Assembly: GCA_944348085.1 (NCBI GenBank)
Contig: CALVMU010000008.1
Location: forward strand, 1 to 54,039
Source: an uncultured Clostridia bacterium
GTDB lineage: Bacteria > Bacillota > Clostridia > Christensenellales > UBA1242
Direction of reading: 5' to 3'
DNA length: 54,039 nt
The notes beneath the pieces are model-generated. The model saw nothing but the letters and a program-made list of their open reading frames with translations. It did not search any database and was not told where the DNA came from. Below, piece after piece: positions 8,750 to 17,934 of the stretch (the stretch's first letter is position 1; every line of letters starts with the position of its first letter). The position numbers and the translations under genes were made by a program.

Positions 8750-9751
8750 ATGGCTAAAGAAATCAAAGATGCAAAAAAAGAGGCGCTAGAGCAAGCACTT
8801 CTTCAAATTGAAAAACAATATGGCAAAGGCTCAATCATGAAAATGGGTGAGCGTGTTCATGAAAAAATTGATGTGATTCCAACAGGCTGTCTTGTGCTTG
8901 ACATAGCTCTTGGCATTGGCGGAATTCCTCGCGGAAGAGTGATTGAAATCTATGGGCCAGAGTCTTCTGGTAAAACCACAGTTTCACTTCACATCATTGC
9001 TGAAACTCAAAAGCTTGGCGGAACAGCTGCTTTTATCGATGCTGAGCATGCTCTTGACCCAGCTTATGCTGAAAAACTTGGCGTAAATCTTGATGATTTG
9101 CTTGTTTCTCAGCCTGATAATGGCGAACAAGCGCTCAACATTTGCGAAATGCTTGTGAAATCTGGTTCGGTTGACATTGTGGTTGTTGACTCTGTTGCAG
9201 CTCTTACACCAAAAGCTGAGATCGATGGCGAAATGGGCGACTCTCATGTTGGTCTTCAAGCAAGAATGATGAGTCAGGCACTTAGAAAACTTACAGGCGT
9301 TATCAACAAAAGCAACACAACAGTCATCTTTATCAACCAACTTCGTGAAAAGGTTGGTGTTATGTTTGGCTCACCTGAAACAACAACAGGTGGAAAGGCA
9401 CTTAAGTTTTATGCCAGCGTAAGACTTGATGTAAGAAAGAAAGACACAATCAAAGATGGCACAAACATTATTGGAAACAGAACGGTTATCAAAGTTGTTA
9501 AAAACAAACTTGCACCTCCATTCAAAACCGCTGAATTTGACATCATTTACGGCAAAGGCATTTCTCAAAGCGGTTGCCTTGTTGACCTTGCTCTCAATGC
9601 TGACATCATTCAAAAATCAGGTTCATGGTTCTCATATAATGACGAGAAAATCGGACAGGGCAAAGAAAATGTCAAGTCTTATCTTGAAGAGCATAAAGAA
9701 ATTTACGACGAAATCATGCAAAAAGTTAAAGAAAAATATGAAATCAACTAA
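8750..9751 (+). CDS. recA: Recombinase RecA
   Basis: RecA forms the ATP-dependent filament on single-stranded DNA that performs strand exchange and stimulates LexA self-cleavage. The 333-residue protein is highly conserved: Walker [10 protein letters not shown] (near 69-77), the DAEHALDP segment, Walker [11 protein letters not shown], the L2 loop region with [16 protein letters not shown], and the [14 protein letters not shown] segment. The start has AAAAGGAAAAG upstream. It is last in its cluster and is followed by a strong terminator. Confidence 0.98.
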   Translation: MAKEIKDAKKEALEQALLQIEKQYGKGSIMKMGERVHEKIDVIPTGCLVLDIALGIGGIPRGRVIEIYGPESSGKTTVSLHIIAETQKLGGTAAFIDAEHALDPAYAEKLGVNLDDLLVSQPDNGEQALNICEMLVKSGSVDIVVVDSVAALTPKAEIDGEMGDSHVGLQARMMSQALRKLTGVINKSNTTVIFINQLREKVGVMFGSPETTTGGKALKFYASVRLDVRKKDTIKDGTNIIGNRTVIKVVKNKLAPPFKTAEFDIIYGKGISQSGCLVDLALNADIIQKSGSWFSYNDEKIGQGKENVKSYLEEHKEIYDEIMQKVKEKYEIN

Positions 9752-9779
9752 AAATAGTGAGCTTTTCACTATTTTTTTT
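9752..9779 (+). terminator. recA terminator
   Basis: AAATAGTGA (9752-9760) pairs with TCACTATTT (9766-9774), followed by a T-run. Confidence 0.88.
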
Positions 9780-9798
9780 GTTTGATGAAGAGTGAAAA

Positions 9799-9895
9799 CG
9801 CCCGAAAAACGCTCGCTAAAAAATTTTTAGTGAGCAAAAAAAGGCGAAGCCTTTTTTTTTGAATTTAAACGCAGTTTAAATTTGTTTTTCGGGCG
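9799..9895. repeat. Nested palindrome folding as an outer stem with three hairpins
   Basis: An outer 12-bp perfect stem, CGCCCGAAAAAC (9799-9810) with GTTTTTCGGGCG (9884-9895), encloses three hairpins arranged head to tail. These are GCTCGCTAAAAA with TTTTTAGTGAGC (9811-9835, one G-T pair), AAAAAAAGGC with GCCTTTTTTT around a GAA loop (9836-9858), and AATTTAAAC with GTTTAAATT around GCA (9862-9882). Nearly every base is paired. The middle hairpin would terminate transcription from both sides, which suits the convergent recA and PBP genes. The four-stem geometry is more than a terminator needs and suggests a structured repeat element. Confidence 0.8.
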
Positions 9896-9924
9896 AGCAA
9901 AATCATAATAAAAATTTCACTAAA

Positions 9925-12147
9925 TTACAAATACCACTTTTTGTTATTGACAGGTTTGTCTTTTTTGACAAAAGTTATTTCTTTTTCATCCTCAATTTCA
10001 GGCGAGAGGGTGTAATACGACTTTATCACAAAAGTCTGCTTTTCTTTTGTAAGCGGCACTGCCACTGACTGTTTGCCATTTTGACCAGAAAGTGTTTTTA
10101 CAAGTTTGCTGTTGTCATAAATTTCATAAGTCATATATTCATTTGCAACAAAAGTCATAATCGCTTCGTTGTTTTCCACTTTGCTTGTCACATTTGGACT
10201 TTTTGCCACAGCAAATTTGTCTGAATAGCTTTTTGGCAGATTGAAAATTGAAAACATTTCAGCTTTGGTATAGCGCTCCGGCATATAGTCATTTGCAAGC
10301 ACCACGCGGTGATTTTCTTCAAGCTCGGTTGTGTCAATTTTCTTTTCAACAATCATATCAGGCTTTTCAAAGTCACTACTTTCTTTATTTTTGCTGTAAA
10401 AATTTTTGACAATTTGCGTTGGCTGATTTCCGCCAGTATAATCAATTGGGCTGTTGTCTAAATTGCCAAGCCAAACTGCACAGGTGAGATTTGGATTGTA
10501 AGAAACATTCCAAGCGTCAAGGTTTTGTTTTGTTCCGCTTTTACCAACTGTTCCTGTTTTGCTTGCAAGAGGCATGCCAAGCTCTGCCAACTTCTTGCCA
10601 GTTCCGCTTTCGGTGCAGGTTTTCAGCATGTCGGTCAAAAGATAAGAAGAGTCTTGCCGAAAAACTTGTTTTTCTTGAGGCTTGTTGATATAAACAATTT
10701 TACCATTTTTGTCGGTTATAAACGAGATAAATTTTGGAGCGCTATACATTCCAGCATTTGCAAAAGTTGAGTATGCTCCTGCAAGCTGTAAAACATTGAC
10801 GCCATAAGTCATTCCACCAAGCGCCAAGCAATAACCTTCGTCTTTTTCATCAAAATTTATGCCTACTTCTTCCGCATATTGCTTTGCTTTATCTATTCCA
10901 ACATAGCTCAAAATTTTGACCGCTGGAATATTGATTGATTTTGCCAAACTTTCTCTTGCACTGACATAACCGTGATAAACGCCTCCAACATTTTTTGGTG
11001 AAAAACCTGAAATATCTGTTTTTTCATCCAAGATCTGAGTGCAAGGATAGATTATGTCTTCATTTAGGGCTGGACCATAGACAAGAACAGGCTTTATGCA
11101 AGAGCCTGGCTGACGCGGGCAGTCCAAAATTTTATAATTTCCGTCACCTCTAAAAGCCACAACTCCGTGACTTAAGTTGTCAACGACGATGCCTGCAAAA
11201 TTGCTTTCTATATTGACGCTGTCTATCGCGTCATTCAAATCATTTTGCAATTTTTCATTTTGATATGTATAAATTTTGTAACCTTGAAGGGCAATTTGCT
11301 GAGCTGGAAGGTGCAAAATTTCTTCAGCTTCGTCAATTGAGGCTTGACTGTAAGAATTAAGCTTGTTTTTATGCTCGGTGTTGATTTCAAGATTTATAGG
11401 CTGACTTTTTGCGCGAACGGCCTCATCTGCAGAGATAGCTCCATCTTTTTCCATTTCGCTTAAAACAAGATTGCGTCTTTTCAGTGCATTGTCTGGGTGC
11501 TTGATTGGGCAGTATTTTGAAGGTGACTTAATCATGCCAGCCAGAAGGGCAGACTCTTCAAGTTTGAGCTCTTTTGCAGGCTTTGAAAAATAATATTCGC
11601 TTGCCTCTTCAATGCCATAACAGTTGTTGCCAAAATAAATGATATTTAAGTATTGCTCCAAAATTTCATCTTTTGAAAACTGCTTTTCAAGCTTAGTGCT
11701 GAGCGCAATTTCTATTATTTTTCGCTCAAAAGTTTTTGCACTTGTCAGATGACTGTTTTTTATAAGTTGCTGAGTGATGGTTGAAGCGCCTTCTTTAAAT
11801 TTCATGGCTTTAAGGTTGCTCAGCATCGCTTTGACAATTCGCTTGTAATTGACGCCGTTATGCTTGTAAAACTCTTTGTCTTCAATAGAAATAAATGCAT
11901 TTTTGGTGTCTTCTGAAATTGTGCTGATTTCGGCATAACTTTCATTGACCGTGTTTTCTTCTTTGATTGGCTTATTGTCGCGGTCGTAAACTTCAATTGT
12001 TGTGAATGGCGCTGAAAGCTTTGCGCTGTCAATTTCAATCTTGCTTGCACTTGAGTAAATTGAGCCAATATAAAAAGAAAGGGCAATCAAAAGACCTAAC
12101 AAAATGACAGTTAAAACTATAAAAAACCACTTCAAAAATTTTTTCAT
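9925..12147 (-). CDS. Class A penicillin-binding protein (bifunctional transglycosylase/transpeptidase)
   Basis: This 740-residue enzyme polymerises glycan strands and cross-links peptides outside the membrane. It has a short cytoplasmic tail, one membrane anchor (about 9-29) and a GT51 transglycosylase domain with catalytic Glu in EDKEFYKH (E89) and STITQQ (122-127). The penicillin-binding domain has the active-site Ser in PGSCIKP (near 349), SxN-like SINIPA and KTGT (near 531). A C-terminal beta-type extension follows. It is PBP1a/PonA-like. It converges with recA across the palindrome at 9799-9895. The cysteine next to the active Ser is unusual but acceptable. Confidence 0.93.
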   Translation of the reverse strand: MKKFLKWFFIVLTVILLGLLIALSFYIGSIYSSASKIEIDSAKLSAPFTTIEVYDRDNKPIKEENTVNESYAEISTISEDTKNAFISIEDKEFYKHNGVNYKRIVKAMLSNLKAMKFKEGASTITQQLIKNSHLTSAKTFERKIIEIALSTKLEKQFSKDEILEQYLNIIYFGNNCYGIEEASEYYFSKPAKELKLEESALLAGMIKSPSKYCPIKHPDNALKRRNLVLSEMEKDGAISADEAVRAKSQPINLEINTEHKNKLNSYSQASIDEAEEILHLPAQQIALQGYKIYTYQNEKLQNDLNDAIDSVNIESNFAGIVVDNLSHGVVAFRGDGNYKILDCPRQPGSCIKPVLVYGPALNEDIIYPCTQILDEKTDISGFSPKNVGGVYHGYVSARESLAKSINIPAVKILSYVGIDKAKQYAEEVGINFDEKDEGYCLALGGMTYGVNVLQLAGAYSTFANAGMYSAPKFISFITDKNGKIVYINKPQEKQVFRQDSSYLLTDMLKTCTESGTGKKLAELGMPLASKTGTVGKSGTKQNLDAWNVSYNPNLTCAVWLGNLDNSPIDYTGGNQPTQIVKNFYSKNKESSDFEKPDMIVEKKIDTTELEENHRVVLANDYMPERYTKAEMFSIFNLPKSYSDKFAVAKSPNVTSKVENNEAIMTFVANEYMTYEIYDNSKLVKTLSGQNGKQSVAVPLTKEKQTFVIKSYYTLSPEIEDEKEITFVKKDKPVNNKKWYL

Positions 12148-12200
12148 CTTTTTTATTATGGCGACAAATTAAAAAAATATTTGCTAAAGTCACTTTTTAT

Positions 12201-12229
12201 TTGAAAAATTACTCAATCTGTGATAGAAT
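12201..12229 (+). promoter_or_regulatory. Promoter of the miaB-mutS-mutL-miaA cluster
   Basis: TTGAAA (12201-12206), a 17-nt spacer ending TGA and TAGAAT (12224-12229), an extended -10 promoter. miaB starts 33 nt downstream with AAAAGGACG as ribosome binding site. Confidence 0.7.
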
Positions 12230-12262
12230 TAATAGGAATAAAAAGCTCGAAAAAGGACGAAA

Positions 12263-13390
12263 ATGAAATACTTTATTGTGACTTATGGCTGTCAGATGAA
12301 TGTGCATGAATCTGAAAAGATTGCGGGCATTCTTGAAAAACTTGGCTATCAAGAGGCTGACAAACGAGAAAACGCTGATATAATTGTGTTTAACACCTGT
12401 GCTATTCGCGAAGGAGCGGAGGACAGGGTTTTTGGCAATGTTGGAAATCTTAAAAAACTTAAAAAACAAAAGAAAGACCTTATCATTGTGCTTTGTGGCT
12501 GTATGACGCAGAAAGAGGCAACGGCGCAAAAAATGCTTAGAACATTTCCATTTGTCGATATCGTGATTGGAACTTTCAATTTGCCGAAACTTGGCGACTA
12601 TATTGAGGCTGTCAAAAAGGGCAGGCAACTTGAAATTTGGCAAGAGGGCGAGATTGACGAGGTTTTGCCATACAAGCGCACAAGTGGCGACAACGCATGG
12701 GTCAACATCATGCAAGGTTGCAATAATTTTTGCACCTATTGCATTGTTCCTTATGTTCGTGGCAGAGAAAAGTCGCGACAAGAGGCAAACATTTTAAAGG
12801 AAATCAAAGAAATCATTGCAGAAGGAAAATACAAAAAAATCACACTTCTTGGTCAGAATGTCAACTCTTATGGCAAAGACTTAAATCCTCCAGTTTCTTT
12901 CGCCAAACTTTTGAAAGACATTTGCGCGCTTGAAGGCGACTTTAAACTTTCATTTATGACCTCGCATCCAAAAGATTTGACTGACGAGGTGATTGATGTG
13001 ATTGCAAGCGAAGACAAGATTGAAAAGTTTATTCACTTGCCAGCCCAAAGCGGAAACAATCGCATTTTGCAAAAAATGAATAGAAAATATACGCGTGAAA
13101 AATATCTTTCAATCATTGAAAAAATAAGGGCAAAAATTCCAGATTGTCGCATAACTTCTGACTTTATTGTAGGCTTTCCAGGAGAGACGGAAGAGGAGTT
13201 TGAAGACACATATTCGCTTGTTAAAGAGGTCAAATTTGACAGCATTTTTGCATTTATGTTTTCTCCACGCGAAGGCACAGTGGCAGCAAAAATGGAAGAC
13301 CAAATTCCAGAAAAGGTCAAAAACGAAAGAGTCAACAAGCTTTTAAAACTTGAAAAACAAATTCAAAAGGAAGAAAAAAATGGCAAATAA
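12263..13390 (+). CDS. miaB: tRNA-2-methylthio-N6-isopentenyladenosine synthase MiaB, without TRAM domain
   Basis: MiaB adds the 2-methylthio group to isopentenyl-A37 of tRNAs reading UNN codons. The modification made by MiaA is its substrate, and miaA is in the same cluster. The UPF0004 domain begins TYGCQMNVHESEK, the radical SAM motif CNNFCTYC lies near 152-159, and FIVGFPGETEEEF follows later. The protein has 375 residues and stops right after RVNKLLKLEKQIQKEEKN, where other MiaB proteins continue into a TRAM RNA-binding domain. The last 11 bases overlap the mutS start. RimO in this window keeps its TRAM domain. The truncation looks real, with no downstream remnant of the domain. Confidence 0.9.
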   Translation: MKYFIVTYGCQMNVHESEKIAGILEKLGYQEADKRENADIIVFNTCAIREGAEDRVFGNVGNLKKLKKQKKDLIIVLCGCMTQKEATAQKMLRTFPFVDIVIGTFNLPKLGDYIEAVKKGRQLEIWQEGEIDEVLPYKRTSGDNAWVNIMQGCNNFCTYCIVPYVRGREKSRQEANILKEIKEIIAEGKYKKITLLGQNVNSYGKDLNPPVSFAKLLKDICALEGDFKLSFMTSHPKDLTDEVIDVIASEDKIEKFIHLPAQSGNNRILQKMNRKYTREKYLSIIEKIRAKIPDCRITSDFIVGFPGETEEEFEDTYSLVKEVKFDSIFAFMFSPREGTVAAKMEDQIPEKVKNERVNKLLKLEKQIQKEEKNGK

Positions 13391-15995
13391 AAATGAATTG
13401 TCGCCAGTTATGGCGCAATATTTGCAAACTAAAGAAAATTATAAAGACTGCATTCTCTTTTACAGAATGGGTGATTTTTATGAAATGTTTTTCGATGATG
13501 CCATCATCGCTTCAAAAGAGCTTGACCTCATTCTTACAGGCAAACAATGTGGCTTAAGCGAAAAAGCTCCAATGTGTGGCATTCCATATCACGCCAGCCA
13601 AAACTATATCTCAAGGCTTATTGCAAAAGGCTATAAAGTTGCAATTTGTGAGCAGATGGCGACTCCTCAAAAGGGCGTGAAATTTTTGCCACGCGAGGTT
13701 GTAAGAGTTGTCACACCTGGCACTATTGTGGAAGACGAAATGCTTGAAGGTGGCAAAAACAACTATCTTATGACAGTTTTTAAAAGTTTTGACAAAGCTG
13801 GAGTTTGCTATGTTGACATTTCAACAGGTGAGTTTGCTGTCCTTCCTATTGAAAAGGATGTTGAAAGAACTTTAAGCGATGTGATTGCGCGCGTCAATCC
13901 TTCTGAAATCATTTGCAACGAAAACGCAAGCGATCTTTTAAGCCACATCAAGCAAACAAGAGGCAATGTGATTGGAAAATTTTATCCATACTATGAATGG
14001 GCTTTTTCAAAGTCTCGCGCTGATGAAAACTTGACTGCTCAGTTTGGCGGAAATTATCAAGTTGTGTATGAACTTAAAAACAAACCAGAGCTTATTGCAG
14101 CAGCAGGTGCAACGCTTGAATATTTGAAAGAGACTCAGAAAAGGCTTCTTAAAAGCATAACCAAAATCAATATGATCAGAAATGAAATGTTTTTGACAAT
14201 TGATTCAAACTCAAGACGAAACCTTGAAATTGTTGAAAACATGCGTGACCGAAGCAAAACTGGCTCACTTTTGTGGGTTCTTGACAAAACCAAAACCTCA
14301 ATGGGTGGTCGAAAACTGAGGTCGATGCTTGACCAGCCACTTCAAGATGAAAAAGAAATAAACGCAAGGCTAGATGCAGTTGACGAGCTTTATAAAAATC
14401 TTATCATGCGCGACAGCCTTTCTGAAGCGCTTTCTTCTATTAACGACATCGAGCGTATTGCAGGCAGAATTGGTTATGGCACTGTTTCGCCAAAAGAACT
14501 GCTAGGTCTTAAAACCACACTTTTTGCGCTTCCACCACTCAAGAAAACGCTTGAAAGTGCAAAATCTGAAAAACTTCAAAACTGCTACAGCAACTTGCTT
14601 GACATGAGCGAGCTGGCAACTCTTCTTGACCAGGCAATCAATCCTGATGCTCCATCTTTGACAAAAGACGGAAACTATATCAAAGCAGGTTTTAACAAAG
14701 AGCTTGACAAGCTTCGTGAGGCAAAAACTTCAGCAAAAAATTGGATTGCAGACCTTGAAGCGAAAGAGATTGAAGAGACGGGCATCAAAAACCTGAAAAT
14801 TGGTTATAACCGCGTGTTTGGCTATTATATCGAAGTAAGCAAAAACCAAGCAGAAAATGTTCCGCTTAGATATAAACGCAGACAGACGATTGCAAACAAC
14901 GAGCGATATATCACTGAAGATTTGAAACAAATTGAAGACCTTGTTTTAAATTCTGAAGAAAACGCATTAAAACTTGAAAGCCAGATTTTTGCCGAACTTA
15001 AAAACTATCTAAACAGTCAAATTGTTTCTCTTCAACAGGTTGCCAAAGCTGTTGCCGAGATTGACGCGCTTTTGTCTCTTGCTGAAGTGGCTGTTAAAAA
15101 CAACTATTGCAAGCCAAAGATAAGCAAAAAAATCACTCATTTAAAAATTGAGGCTGGCAGACATCCAGTTGTGGAACAATATCTTAAAAACGGGCAGTTT
15201 GTTGCCAACGACACATATCTTGACCAAAATGAAAATCGCATGATGGTTATCACTGGGCCAAACATGGCTGGAAAAAGCACTTATATGAGGCAAAGCGCAA
15301 TCATCACTTATATGGCTCATATTGGCAGTTTTGTTCCAGCGCGCGTGGCTGAGATTTCATTGACTGACCGAATATTCACTCGTGTTGGCGCAAGCGATGA
15401 CCTTGCTTTTGGTCAAAGCACTTTTATGGTTGAAATGAGCGAAGTTGCGCTTATTCTTGCAAATGCGACTGACAGAAGCCTTATCATTCTAGACGAAATT
15501 GGCAGAGGAACTTCAACTTTCGACGGTCTTAGCATTGCATGGGCAGTGATTGAATATCTTGCCAAAAACTTTAAAGCAAAAACTCTTTTTGCAACACATT
15601 ATCACGAGCTGACAGAACTTGAAGGCGTGATTGATGGAATAAAAAACTATCGCATTGCAGTCAAAGAGATTGACGACAACATTGTGTTTTTGCGCAAGAT
15701 TGTCAGAGGTGGAGCAAACCGCAGTTTTGGTATTGAAGTTGCTCGGCTTGCTGGGCTTCCACAAGAAGTTTTGTCAAGAGCAAAAGAGATTTCAAAAAAT
15801 CTTGAATCGGTCAACACTTCGCTTGACCTCAACCTTTTTGAAGAAAACAAACAAAAGGCGACTAATAACACAAAAACTGCGCTTTCAATTTTGTCTGCGC
15901 TTAAAGATGTTGACATGAACAAAGTTTCACCTATGTATGCGTTTGAGCTTTTAAACGATTTCGTGACCAAGGCTAAGGAGGAGGATGATGAGTAA
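13380..15995 (+). CDS. mutS: DNA mismatch repair protein MutS
   Basis: MutS recognises mismatches and small loops and recruits MutL. The 871-residue protein starts at ATG 13380 (AAGGA about 10 nt upstream) rather than at the longer open frame from 13350. The mismatch-wedging motif FYEMF lies near residue 37. Connector, lever and clamp domains follow. The ATPase has Walker A GPNMAGKST (near 627), the DDLAFGQSTFMVEM signature, Walker B LIILDEIGRGTS and ATHYHEL. Length and order are those of MutS1. It overlaps miaB by 11 nt and mutL by 8 nt, so all three are probably cotranscribed. Confidence 0.97.
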   Translation: MANKNELSPVMAQYLQTKENYKDCILFYRMGDFYEMFFDDAIIASKELDLILTGKQCGLSEKAPMCGIPYHASQNYISRLIAKGYKVAICEQMATPQKGVKFLPREVVRVVTPGTIVEDEMLEGGKNNYLMTVFKSFDKAGVCYVDISTGEFAVLPIEKDVERTLSDVIARVNPSEIICNENASDLLSHIKQTRGNVIGKFYPYYEWAFSKSRADENLTAQFGGNYQVVYELKNKPELIAAAGATLEYLKETQKRLLKSITKINMIRNEMFLTIDSNSRRNLEIVENMRDRSKTGSLLWVLDKTKTSMGGRKLRSMLDQPLQDEKEINARLDAVDELYKNLIMRDSLSEALSSINDIERIAGRIGYGTVSPKELLGLKTTLFALPPLKKTLESAKSEKLQNCYSNLLDMSELATLLDQAINPDAPSLTKDGNYIKAGFNKELDKLREAKTSAKNWIADLEAKEIEETGIKNLKIGYNRVFGYYIEVSKNQAENVPLRYKRRQTIANNERYITEDLKQIEDLVLNSEENALKLESQIFAELKNYLNSQIVSLQQVAKAVAEIDALLSLAEVAVKNNYCKPKISKKITHLKIEAGRHPVVEQYLKNGQFVANDTYLDQNENRMMVITGPNMAGKSTYMRQSAIITYMAHIGSFVPARVAEISLTDRIFTRVGASDDLAFGQSTFMVEMSEVALILANATDRSLIILDEIGRGTSTFDGLSIAWAVIEYLAKNFKAKTLFATHYHELTELEGVIDGIKNYRIAVKEIDDNIVFLRKIVRGGANRSFGIEVARLAGLPQEVLSRAKEISKNLESVNTSLDLNLFEENKQKATNNTKTALSILSALKDVDMNKVSPMYAFELLNDFVTKAKEEDDE

Positions 15996-17934
15996 GATAA
16001 ATCTGCTTGACCCAAAAGTCTTCAATCGAATAAGCGCAGGTGAGGTGGTTGAAAGACCTGCCTCAATCGTCAAAGAACTGATTGAAAACAGCATTGACGC
16101 TGGCGCTAAAAACATTTCAATTGAAATTGAAGAGGGTGGCAAGAAAAACATTACAATTTCAGATGACGGCTCAGGCATTGCAAAAGACGACCTTCCGCTT
16201 GCTTTTTTGCCACACGCGACAAGCAAAATAAAAGAAGTTGACGACCTTGACAACATCACAAGTCTTGGATTTCGTGGTGAAGCGCTTGCAAGCATTGCCT
16301 CTGTTTGTCAGGTTAAACTTTCTTCTCGAACTGCAAATTCAGATTGTGGCTATGCAATCACAGTTGATGGTGGCGAGTTTGGACAAGTTGAAGAGGTTGC
16401 TCGCTCGCAAGGCACAACCATAAGCTGTTCAAACCTCTTTTTCAACACGCCTGTGCGCGAGAAATTTTTGAAAAAAACAAAGCTTGAAGAAAGCGAAGTG
16501 ACGCATTTGGTTGAAAAGTTTATGCTTTGCCGAAGCGATATTTGCTTTAAATATTTTATAGATGGCAAACTCGTCTATAACACAACATCTTGCTCGCTGA
16601 AAGACATAATATACACAATATATGGCAAAGAGGTTTATCAAAGCTTGTTGCCAGTTGAGCTAAAACAAGAAAATTTTGTGCTTCACGGCTTTATTAGCAA
16701 GCCTTCTTATTCACGAGCAAACCGCACAAATCAGTCTTTCTTTGTCAACCGAAGATATGTTGAAAATTACACAGTTTCATCAGCCGTTCAAAGTGTTTAT
16801 GAAAACTTTTTGATGAAGGGCAGATTTCCATTTTTCGCACTTTTTCTGGAAATTCCAACCGACAGCGTTGATGTCAATGTTCATCCTTCCAAAAAAGAAG
16901 TGAAATTTGATAATCCTGGAAAAGTTTTTACCTTGGTGCGAACTGCTGTTGAACAGGCACTTTTATCTGACGACCAAGTAAGCAAGTTTGTAAGCGGAGA
17001 AAACAAAAACTTTGCACAGAATGCATTTTTGCCTCACTTTGACAACGAAATTGCAAAGAGGCCGCTTTTTGAAAGTCCTCTTTCTCAGAATGAAGGGCAG
17101 AGTTTTTCAGAAAATCAAACTGTTCTACAGCCAGACTCGGTTGACCTTATCAGTGGTGAAGTGAACATTGAAAATGAAAAGCTGGAAACAGAGAAAGTTC
17201 CAAATTCAAAATTGCCAGATTTTGCAAATATAAAGCTTGGCGAGAGGGAAGTTCCAGCAAACAACAGAAACAATGTTGTCTTTTTTGACCAAGATGAAAC
17301 TCATTTTCTTTCTGAAATAAAGACAGAAAACTTGGGAAAAACTGAAAAGTTTTTGAAGGCAAATGTTCGCGATGAAATGAAGATTTTGGGCACTGTTTTC
17401 AAAACCTATATTGCAATCGAATATGATGACAACCTATATTTTATCGACCAACACGCAGCGCATGAAAGGCTTTTGTATGACAAACTTTTAAAACAGGTTG
17501 ACTCAAAATCAAAGGCGACACAAGCGCTTCTTGTGCCTTTTAAAATGAAGCTTAACGCCAAGGAATTTGAAGCTTTTTCACAGATGTCAAGCAATCTTGT
17601 TGACCTTGGTTTTGAGCTGGAAGAAAAAGGTGATGAGGTCATTCTTACAGCGGTTCCAGCAATTTTGTCAGGGCTTTCGCTTGACAGTTTTGTCGACGAA
17701 ATTGTCAAAGAAGGTGCAAATTGGGATAAAAAGAAAAGCGATTTTGTTCACAACAAACTTTGCCAGTCTGCTTGCAAGCACGCGATAAAGGCTGGCGACA
17801 CAATATCGATTGACGAGTGTGCATATATCATTGAGCAGGTGAGAAAAGGGGTTATGCTGTGTCCACATGGCAGACCGATAACTCTTGTAATTTCAAAGAC
17901 TGAATTTGAAAAGATGTTTAAAAGGACGCTTTAA
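15988..17934 (+). CDS. mutL: DNA mismatch repair endonuclease MutL
   Basis: MutL links mismatch recognition to strand incision. The 648-residue protein starts best at ATG 15988, six bases after AAGGAGG (15975-15981); ATG 15985 is too close. The GHKL ATPase motifs are ELIENSIDAGA, DDGSGI and GFRGEAL. After a variable linker (about 330-455) the C-terminal endonuclease domain has DQHAAHERLLYD (near 485-496), ACKHA (near 594) and CPHGRP (near 624), which are zinc-site and nicking motifs. The usual DQHA-x2-E-x4-E ends here in Asp instead of Glu, a conservative change. It abuts miaA with no gap. Confidence 0.96.
   Translation: MSKINLLDPKVFNRISAGEVVERPASIVKELIENSIDAGAKNISIEIEEGGKKNITISDDGSGIAKDDLPLAFLPHATSKIKEVDDLDNITSLGFRGEALASIASVCQVKLSSRTANSDCGYAITVDGGEFGQVEEVARSQGTTISCSNLFFNTPVREKFLKKTKLEESEVTHLVEKFMLCRSDICFKYFIDGKLVYNTTSCSLKDIIYTIYGKEVYQSLLPVELKQENFVLHGFISKPSYSRANRTNQSFFVNRRYVENYTVSSAVQSVYENFLMKGRFPFFALFLEIPTDSVDVNVHPSKKEVKFDNPGKVFTLVRTAVEQALLSDDQVSKFVSGENKNFAQNAFLPHFDNEIAKRPLFESPLSQNEGQSFSENQTVLQPDSVDLISGEVNIENEKLETEKVPNSKLPDFANIKLGEREVPANNRNNVVFFDQDETHFLSEIKTENLGKTEKFLKANVRDEMKILGTVFKTYIAIEYDDNLYFIDQHAAHERLLYDKLLKQVDSKSKATQALLVPFKMKLNAKEFEAFSQMSSNLVDLGFELEEKGDEVILTAVPAILSGLSLDSFVDEIVKEGANWDKKKSDFVHNKLCQSACKHAIKAGDTISIDECAYIIEQVRKGVMLCPHGRPITLVISKTEFEKMFKRTL

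Noticed and set aside
8690..8750. LexA/SOS box before recA
   Set aside because: No GAAC-N4-GTTC-type palindrome is visible in the short upstream region.
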